In this document: positions 57,143-64,000 of the stretch, piece after piece
Numbering within the stretch: the stretch's first letter is position 1
Layout of the letters: every line of letters begins with the position of its first letter
Assembly (NCBI RefSeq): GCF_010015445.1
Contig: NC_053115.1
Location: 17,919,005-17,983,004, forward strand
DNA: 64,000 nucleotides
Direction: 5' to 3'
From: Perca fluviatilis
Taxonomy: Eukaryota; Chordata; Actinopteri; Perciformes; Percidae
Notes under the pieces: model-generated
The model's input: only the letters and a program-made list of their open reading frames with translations
Databases searched by the model: none
What the model was told of the DNA's origin: nothing
Program-made: the position numbers and the translations under genes

Positions 57143-59480
57143 GACACACACAGTGGGTCCTCCATTTATAGTTAGATGTAAAAATATTAGTTGCCCTTGT
57201 GTCAGTATAAGCTTGCAGAATTCTCAAAACAAAGACTGACAACAAGGTCTCACATGTGTACTGTAACACACATACATGTGTATATAATAAGCCTAAAGTT
57301 ATTTGTGTTGGTATGAAAAAGGTGTACTTTTACTAAAAAGTTATGTGACCATAAATATAGTAAACTAACATAATTTGGCTTAACTGTTCTTTGAAATCTT
57401 GTGAGTCTGAGAACATAATGGTACCCGTCTTTCATTCCTTATGTGCCACACAAGTTCAGGTGTGCTTTACCCTTTTAAATGTAATTCTCAAACGATACAC
57501 GTTTACTGATATGAAAGTCGAGATTTTGGATAATCATTATCAAACATGCTATAATTCATCTTAAGTTAGTTCAATTGGTGTTGAGAGCAACAATCATTTT
57601 CAGTGTTTCCTTCTGCTGTGTGACTCTGTGTTCCTCTCTAGTTCCTCTTTCCCACAGGTTTCTGCTAAAAACTGAGAATCTGTCTCTTCCACTCTGCTTT
57701 GATGTCACTGGAGATGTTCGTCTTAAACTACTTCACCATCCCAACAGGGGTCAGTAATGTAACTCTTTGTGCCATCACAGTTTTTCTTAAATTCCTTTAA
57801 CAGCCCAGTCAATAGTCGGTTATATAATGTGTATCAACCCATAATTATCCCCTCGTTTGCAGTGGTGGAAAGTAACTAAGTACATTTAATTAAGTACTAT
57901 ACTTAAGTATAATTTTGAAGTACTTTTATGAGTATGTGTATGTGTACCACCAAAGAGATTTTTCCACTCTTAACTTTATCAGATGATTTCATTGAAATAA
58001 CTGTTTTTTTGGTCTAAAGAGGTATAATTATCTAATATTTCACAAAAAAGCAAAGATTAGAGAAAAGACCAAAAGATTCATTCAAATTTATGTTTACCAA
58101 ATTAATCATTTCTTAACATCTTGTGGGCCTGACCCCTAGATTGAGTACCACTACTACACTGCTACAGTGGAGTACTTATACTTTTGATACTTCAAGTACA
58201 ATTTGCTGATAATACTTCTGTACTTTTACTTAAGTGGGATTTTGAGTAGAGTATTTTTTATGTTGTTGTACTGGTAATTCCACTTAAGTGAAGGATCTTT
58301 GTACTGTATAAGTGTGGTGTTGAGTTGCATTTATTCTCTTTTGTATTAGAGCTGTCTGTGAATGGTGAGCTTGATACAGTAACGAATGGAGGCTTCAGAA
58401 GGATTGTCATCCACTTCAAGACTGACCTTTATGTTGAGGTTGACACCAATGTCATCACTGTACGAGAGGGACAGACACTGACACGCCACACTGGACAGGA
58501 TCTCATCACAGCTGGAAGGTGACTTTGCATTGTAATGGTCCCGACCAAGAAATAGTCAGGCATTAAAAACAGAGATTTGTTGTTTTTACTACACATTTTT
58601 GTACGGATTAAACAAACGAGATACATCATGTTAATTAGTGAGCTTTAGAGGTGCTGGTGCAGATTTTGTTACCCTTGGACAGAGCCTGGCTAGCTGTTTC
58701 CTCTGTTTCCAGTCTTTATGCTAAGCTAAGGTAACTGGCTGCTGACTGTAGCTTCATATTTCCTGTACAAACATGAGTGGTATCAAACTTATCATCTTAC
58801 TCTCTACAAGAAAGCCAATCAGCATATTTCCTACAATGTCAAAATTTTCTTTTGAAAAAAGCGCAAACAAGTCCAAAATTAAGACAAAGTGCATATTTTT
58901 CTAGTTTGACAGTGATTAGGCGGAACAAGGAAATAGATGTTGCAGCTGGAGACACACGCATGGTCATCTATATTCATGAGAAGGATGGCGTGGGATTCCT
59001 CTGGCCGGTTTTGAGACAGCAGCCACTGGACAACAACGTTACAGGAATCATAGGTGGCTGAAAATGTTTGATTTGATATCAGGTCAAAAATGATTAGTGT
59101 CAGAAGAGAAATATTTTTTGCTGCGTCTCTTGTAGTGGTAGCTTTTCATTGTCATTGCTTTGTTTGTCCTCTTTGTTTCCAGCTCTAAAGCCAGCAGTTT
59201 ATGAGGAAGTGCAACAAACTCCCTCAACAAAACTTAAGATCAAAGACCAGGAGATTGACGTTACCAGGTATATATGTTTGTATGAAAAATAAAGCTGTTA
59301 GAGAGTGCTTTAATTATTACTCATATTATACACAGAGATATATAACTATTTTTGTCTTTTTCTAGGTCCAATGCTTTTGACTACAGTATAGTCTCTCCAC
59401 CGACACTGGACTGCTGGCTCATGTCTGTGGAGTCTGTCCTGCAGAGACACCTGGATGATTTCATCGTTACTCAACTTTAA
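46423..59480 (+). CDS. ITIH gene C: inter-alpha-trypsin inhibitor heavy chain (H3/H4-like)
   Basis: Predicted secreted protein of about 894 aa. Core exons: 46423-46494, 47214-47374, 47491-47595, 47761-47923, 48023-48133, 48376-48504, 48626-48742, 48934-49102, 49187-49297, 49438-49619, 49760-49939, 50039-50160, 52023 to about 52231. Linker exons lie at 52630-56175. C-terminal exons: 57642-57749, 58350-58518, 58905-59053, 59183-59267, 59366-59480. The donor of the exon at 52023 is uncertain: T|GTGTGT at 52232 fits phase 1, while an upstream G|GTGGAA at about 52171 also fits. [13 protein letters not shown] is intact. Changes unique to C include DDQW for [13 protein letters not shown] for IYEDSDADL, and VKDLK for VKDFK. 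The splice junction after the vWA exon ends AGAACAA|GTGAGG, changing RGGA to RTTT. DPHF is absent. Confidence 0.87.
50161..52022. other. Intron 12 of ITIH gene C, mostly repeat DNA
   Basis: Unlike introns 12 of genes A and B, it starts GAGTTTGACGTTCTCC with no SINE. It contains a block with inverted ends near 50463 (TTAAAGGGATACTTGCCG) and 50735 (TCTTTAAGGGAG), and a repeat tail near 51850 (GGTGCCGGAACATGTTCCGG). No gene is seen. Confidence 0.45.
52201..55521 (+). repeat. Tandem duplication inside the ITIH gene C linker
   Basis: 52201-53589 and 53944-55521 are copies: GTCCCCTTTCCACCCCCAGT at both left ends, and GTGGCCACTGACAGATTATT at both right ends. The second copy has about 190 bp extra around 54300-54600. 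Each copy carries two micro-exon positions. Confidence 0.8.
52630..56175 (+). CDS. ITIH gene C linker micro-exon array (four)
   Basis: Exons 52630-52677 ([15 protein letters not shown] after the junction codon), 53217-53282 ([19 protein letters not shown] then ESN), 54671-54724 ([17 protein letters not shown]) and 56116-56175 ([20 protein letters not shown]). All are open, symmetric phase 1-1, with CAG acceptors and GTAAA/GTAAG donors. None resembles the A/B exons of genes A and B, although the host genes are otherwise nearly identical. The last exon is strongly acidic around a tyrosine. Use in mRNA is inferred. Confidence 0.62.
55204..55259 (+). pseudogene. Dead linker micro-exon, ITIH gene C
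   Basis: Second-copy counterpart of 53217-53282. It keeps the CACAG acceptor and reads [11 protein letters not shown], then TAG in phase. A deletion has removed the CTAATG|GTAAAG donor, leaving AAAGAAGTATCTAC. Confidence 0.75.
56373..56470. mobile_element. Short MITE with TTAA flanks
   Basis: TTAA, then AGCAACACTATGTAAC at the left end, and GTTACATAGTGTTGCT then TTAA at the right. Same family as 8179-8350. Confidence 0.8.
57078..57150. repeat. (AC)n microsatellite before the C-terminal exons of ITIH gene C
   Basis: About 30 or more AC units with minor interruptions near the right end. Confidence 0.9.
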
Positions 59481-62400
59481 CTGGGAATTATGTTGAATCA
59501 CTTGCAAAGATTTCATTTTAAAGAAAAAAATGCAAACACTGATTCAACTTGAAACAAACTTTTCACCTGTTACTAACAAATAAATAGTATCCCCGATCTT
59601 TCGTTGTCTTGTATGAAGTTAACTAGATCATAATGGATTTTTCAGATGGCATCACTGTTTTTTGTTTGGAATAATTCTTCAATCTTAAAGTGCCCATATT
59701 ATGAAAAAAACACTTTTTCGGGGATTTGGGGTGTTCTTTTGTGTCTCTGGTGCTTCCACATGCATACAAACTTTGAAAAAAAATCCATCCATGCTGTTTT
59801 GAGTGAGATACGGTTTCTGAATGTGTCCTGCCTTCAGTCTCCGGGTGAGCTGTTCAAAATCGGCACGGCTTGTGACGTCACAAGCCGAAACAAGCTGGCT
59901 AGCGGCAACCGTTAGCTCGTAGTGTTAGCATTAGCTTGCCAAAGCTAATGCTAACGCTGGCATGCTACCTCGTTCTCAATAGCAAAGCACTGCTACAACA
60001 CACAAGTTCACCATAATCTACAAAAGAACTACTTACATGTGCGCCCTCATTTAGAAGTCTCCCAGCTAATCCTGCCTAGTAACTGACCGAAGTTGGAGAA
60101 ACAGGCTCTTTTACTGTCTATGGAGCTAGCTAGCTGACATGATCTACATCTGAGCTACTGCACATGTGCGAGTGAAATCAAAGATAGTACAGAAGAAGAA
60201 GAAAAGAGGTCTCACTCTGTAGCTAAAACAGAAACCAGGTGAAAAGAGGATCTGCAGCAGTGAGAGAGAGCTGTGCAGTACAACAAAAATATGGTGCTTT
60301 TTGAAAATTAAACCATGTAAACCTATTCTGGTACAACCTTAAAATACAGTTATGAACCTGAAAATGAGCATAATATGGGCGCTGTAAAACTTTATTCTTA
60401 AAATGCTCATCTTATGCTTTTTGGCTTTTCCCCTTTCCTTTGTTGTGTTATATATCTTTTTGTGCACGTTATAGGTTTACAAAGTGAAAAAGCCCAAAGT
60501 CCACCCCAAAGGGACTTACCATCTCCAACAGAAAACACTGTTCACAAACTGCTCAATTGTAGTCCAGCATTTACTTCCGTTACAAACGTGCACCACTTTG
60601 TAACACACGTTATAATGCTCGCCTAGCTGCTAGCATGGCACTTCTCATGCTCTGAAACTGACAAGGTAGCAGTATTTGCGCATGTGCGACTCCCAAAAAA
60701 CATTTTACAGAAGTGAGATGTCTCACTCTGTAGCTAAAACAGAGAGCTCAACACACAGGGTGAAAAGAGGAGCTGCAGCAATGTGCAGTACAACAAATAT
60801 ATGGTGTTTTCTGAAAATTAAACCACATATGTGATGATGATGCAGGGAAGAATAGGACCCAAACGCAGGAAGAGGGCAGGCAGGCAGAATGTTGAACACA
60901 AGGATTTATTGTTACAAAAACAGGGAGCAGACCAACAAAAGCGATCCAAAAGGCAAATGGCAAATACAAGGAGTCCAAAACTGAGGCAGGTAGGTAAAAG
61001 GCAAAGTCCCAAATCCAAAAAGTCCCCAGAGACAAGGACAACAAAGAACCGCAGGGAAAATTCCAAAAACACACCGACAGGATACAGACAAACTGACAGG
61101 GCAAAGACAAAACAATCTGACAGCAGACAAAGGAAACACAGAGGCTAAATAAACTAGGTAATGATCAAACACGGGACAGGTGACACCAGGGCTGGGGAAC
61201 AGGTGGAGCACATTAGACAATCACACAGGCGGGCAAACACAGGAAGTAAAACCAGATAAGACAAGACAGAAAACCAGACTATCAAAATAAAACAGGAAAA
61301 AGAAATACACAATCCACAGAACACAGTCAAAACAGGATGAACAGAAACACAAAATGAACAGGGAAATAAGGAAACCAAAATATACACAATCCAGGATACA
61401 CAAAACAGGATAAATATGCAGAATATACACACAAAACAGGAAACAGCAACAGAAACATACAAACTGGCGACAGAAACATCCACAACCACAACGGTACCCC
61501 ATCCTCAAGGGACGGATCCCAGACCTACCAAAAAAACAAAAAGTCAACCCTGGGAGGGCGGAGAGGGACCGACGGGGGAATAGTCAAAAAGGATCAAAAA
61601 ACAAAGTGTTCAGGGAACCAAAAACAACCCAAGGAGGAAGCAGAGAGTCAATGGGAAACTGGGGAAAAAGGGAACTTGAGAACCAGGGACAGGGGGGCAC
61701 TGAAGCACTGGGGACCGTGGGCACTAGGGAACAGGGGACTGAACTGTTTAGGGCAGCAGGGCTGCTGGCAGCAGTGAAGGCAGAATCCTTCCGGCAGCCG
61801 GCGGCGAAGGCAGAACCCCTCAGGCGGCCAGGCAGGACGCCGAGGGCTCTTGGGCAGCAGTCGGCGAAGGTGAATCCCTTCTGCTGGCCAAACAGGACGG
61901 CGAGAGCAGCTCCCCCCTGGAGAACGAGCAGGTCGGCCAAGGCAGAGCAGGCGAGGGGGAAGCTGGGCTGGAGCCAAGCGGCGGGTCAGCGGGGGAGGAG
62001 CCGGCCAACCAGGCAACAGGAACAGAGGTCGACTTGGGGTGCCGACAGAACACGTGTCTCTTTTCAAACCAATGTTGTCTGTGTTTGCATGACAATTCCT
62101 GGCAAAGGTGGCAGGCTGGACCCAATATCAACAGTTAAGGTCACATAAGCAGTTCAATCAGGAAACACCTCATTTTGAATGAACAATATTTACATTTTTA
62201 TTGACGTGTGCACAATAAAATCAATGGGAAAAGTCTTTTTGCGATTAGACCCCATTGTGACCTCATCGAATTCCCATCATGACATCATCACATTTTAAAG
62301 GGGGTCAAGAAGCAGGTATGAGTAGCCTACCTATTGTAGGCTTCCCCCGATGGAGTGTAGACACCGGTGGTGATGTGATGAATGAAGAGGATGCTGAGCT

Positions 62401-63312
62401 CTGAATGAGAAGAGGAGTGAGCTCTGCTGAGCTCAGACCTGGGAGCTGGAAATGATGAACTGGAGGTCAAGGGGGAGGAGAAGGGGCACGACGAGTCACG
62501 CTTAAATGTGAGCTGACAGCATGGAGAGGAAAACATTTAACCCCCCATTTGTCCTCGGGACAAATTTGACCCATTTTCAAATATTCAATATCAGACATTT
62601 GGGTGTCTTTCAACCAAACTTCCCCAAAATAACAGGCATGGTTCCATACAACGCTATTCACAAGTAAAATTAATGATCAGATCTCTACTTTCATTGAATT
62701 TTGGGTGTTTTGTTTAATTTAATAGAATTATCCTGACTAAACATTGAAATATCTGTGATTAACTATTAACGTTATTCATCTGATCTTAACTATTACTCAA
62801 CATCATTTAGAATTTCTGCTTTTTTCAAAGACAAAAATGATAGATAATTTCATATAAATGACGTTTATTGACCAAGAATTTCAAAAATCAGTGTAAAACT
62901 ATGTGTAATAAGTTGGTGTAAGTGGTGAATATACTGGTGGTAATGGAAAAAAAAGTGCATTCATTTGAAGCTGCTCCCATCATGGAGGCGTCATCGCTGC
63001 CTGAGAACAAACTCAGAGAGCATGAGGAGGAGCTTCTTTCCTCAGGCTGTCCGTCTGCTCAATGACACCTGGGGCTAGCCCCCCACCCACCACCTCATTT
63101 TCTAACCTCTTACTCTATTGTGTTGTATATTATTATTTTTATGTATTTTATTGTTATTGTTTTTATTGAGCCGGAACAGGTACACAAAGAAGCACATTGT
63201 ACTGTGTATGAGTGTCTATGTGACAAATACATTTGAATTACTTTTTTTCATCCTGTCCTGACAGTTTCTGTTTTTTGTATGTGTATGACTGTTGTGTGTA
63301 TGCAGAGGAGGT

Positions 63313-63349
<37 letters not shown>

Positions 63350-63501
63350 GATGTGTTTTTATGTATGGGTGTGCAAGTGAGGGATTGTGAAAGTGGAGTT
63401 TACACTTTTAAAAAACAATGTATTTGCATTCATGTTGTCCTTGTCTGTTTAAGTTTAAAAGACAGTTTGAGCCGCCTGGGCTGCACTCTGGTGGAGTCAT
63501 C
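59481..63501. other. Intergenic DNA between ITIH genes C and D
   Basis: Poly(A) signal at 59579-59584. A MITE with termini AGTGCCCATATTATG / CATAATATGGGCGCT lies at about 59689-60385. A second MITE begins near 60392 and is interrupted by the dispersed repeat at 60833-62050. The intergenic block shared with A-B and B-C follows (62,070-62,940), then a LINE 3' fragment (62956-63075) and the conserved 5' flank of gene D with a (GT)n tract (63316-63347). No gene is supported. Confidence 0.55.
60833..62050. mobile_element. Dispersed repeat insertion downstream of ITIH gene C
   Basis: Begins like 43684 (GTGATGATGATGCAGGGAAG) and is closely similar for about 700 bp. It then diverges: the minisatellite is absent, GC-rich CGGCGAAGGCAGAACCCCTC repeats appear, and the right end is truncated into the shared intergenic block. 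Confidence 0.6.
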
Positions 63502-63573
63502 ATGGAGAGAGCTGTGGTGCAAGTCACCCTTTTTGGGCTGCTGCTGGTTTTGGCTAGCACACTACCAAACAAG
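63502..63573 (+). CDS. ITIH gene D, exon 1 only (runs off the window)
   Basis: A 24-codon signal-peptide exon beginning [19 protein letters not shown] and ending CAAG|GTAAGG. The sequence is the same as in genes A-C, but the start context is GTCATCATGG. The next 400 bp match intron 1 of gene C, ending in a (GT)n tract at the window edge. The remaining exons lie to the right. Whether this copy is complete cannot be judged. Confidence 0.8.
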
Positions 63574-63916
63574 GTAAGGTCACAAAACTTAAAGGACACA
63601 CCACCGCACTGCAAAGAAATTAAATTGAAAATATTGTTGCTGTCGGGCAGAAAACTTGTATCTACAAATGCCATCATCACCCTCTGTCTGTGGGTTTTAC
63701 AAATATTTAAAATGTGACGAGGCAATTGTGTCTGACTTCTTCTGAGTTAAATAGATCAACAATATGTTTTCATTTTCTTAAAGAAAATTTTTTTTTTGGA
63801 CATACAAGCACAACACAGCAACAACATTTAGTGTATCTCACTGCTGATTTATTACTTACTTATTTTCTGATGTTTGTGCTTAATTATGTTTGTATTTCAG
63901 CGTCTTTCGGTCAGGT

Positions 63917-63933
63917 ATGTGTGTGTGTGTGTG

Positions 63934-64000
<67 letters not shown>
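63917..64000. repeat. (GT)n microsatellite at window end, intron 1 of ITIH gene D
   Basis: GT units with GC/AT interruptions up to the last base. Equivalent to 46836-46884 of gene C. Confidence 0.9.

Noticed and set aside
61606..62148. 180-codon + strand frame, Gly/Arg/Ala-rich
   Set aside because: Falls in the GC-rich end of a repeat and runs on into the shared intergenic block; the equivalent region downstream of gene B does not preserve it.

Overview
The window is vertebrate nuclear DNA, most likely from a percomorph ray-finned fish. Genes are split into many short exons with GT-AG introns. CA/GT microsatellites are abundant, and the intronic and intergenic DNA carries MITEs with TTAA flanks and tRNA-derived SINEs of types common in such fish. 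There are no operons, CRISPR arrays or bacterial genes. All recognised genes read on the + strand. Gene models were built by hand from splice sites, reading phase and protein similarity remembered from family members; no alignment was run.

Region 1 (about 1-11,100) is the 3' half of a WNK-family kinase gene, best matched to WNK2. Seventeen exons give an open frame of 3,690 nt ending at 9048. They encode the second CCT-like (PF2-like) domain, Pro/Ser-rich linkers, two RFx[V/I] SPAK/OSR1-docking motifs, a coiled coil and the conserved C-terminal tail. A long 3' UTR follows. One intron appears to be of GC-AG type.

Region 2 (about 11,500-64,000) is a head-to-tail array of inter-alpha-trypsin-inhibitor heavy chain genes (ITIH3/ITIH4-like). 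Three are complete (A 11533-28717, B 32168-42604, C 46423-59480) and exon 1 of a fourth (D 63502-63573) lies at the right edge. All three share a signal peptide, a VIT domain, a vWA domain with an intact DxSxS MIDAS, and the ITIH C-terminal domain. The core exons are nearly identical. The linker between the vWA half and the C-terminal domain differs completely in exon content. It is built from symmetrical phase 1-1 micro-exons of 15-66 nt that have been duplicated, killed and diversified separately in each gene. Gene A has a 2.5-kb internal tandem duplication of this array, with a perfect palindrome at the junction. Gene B has three A/B exon modules with a period of roughly 600-760 bp. Gene C has a different set, including a strongly acidic exon. 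All three genes lack the Asp-Pro-His-Phe site at which classical ITI heavy chains are cleaved and joined to chondroitin sulfate.

Intergenic DNA and several introns consist largely of transposable elements. These work as history markers: genes A and B share insertions that C lacks (one with a clean empty site in C), whereas the regions downstream of B and C share insertions absent downstream of A. The array has therefore been mixed by unequal exchange or gene conversion. The micro-exon linker is the most interesting feature of the window.
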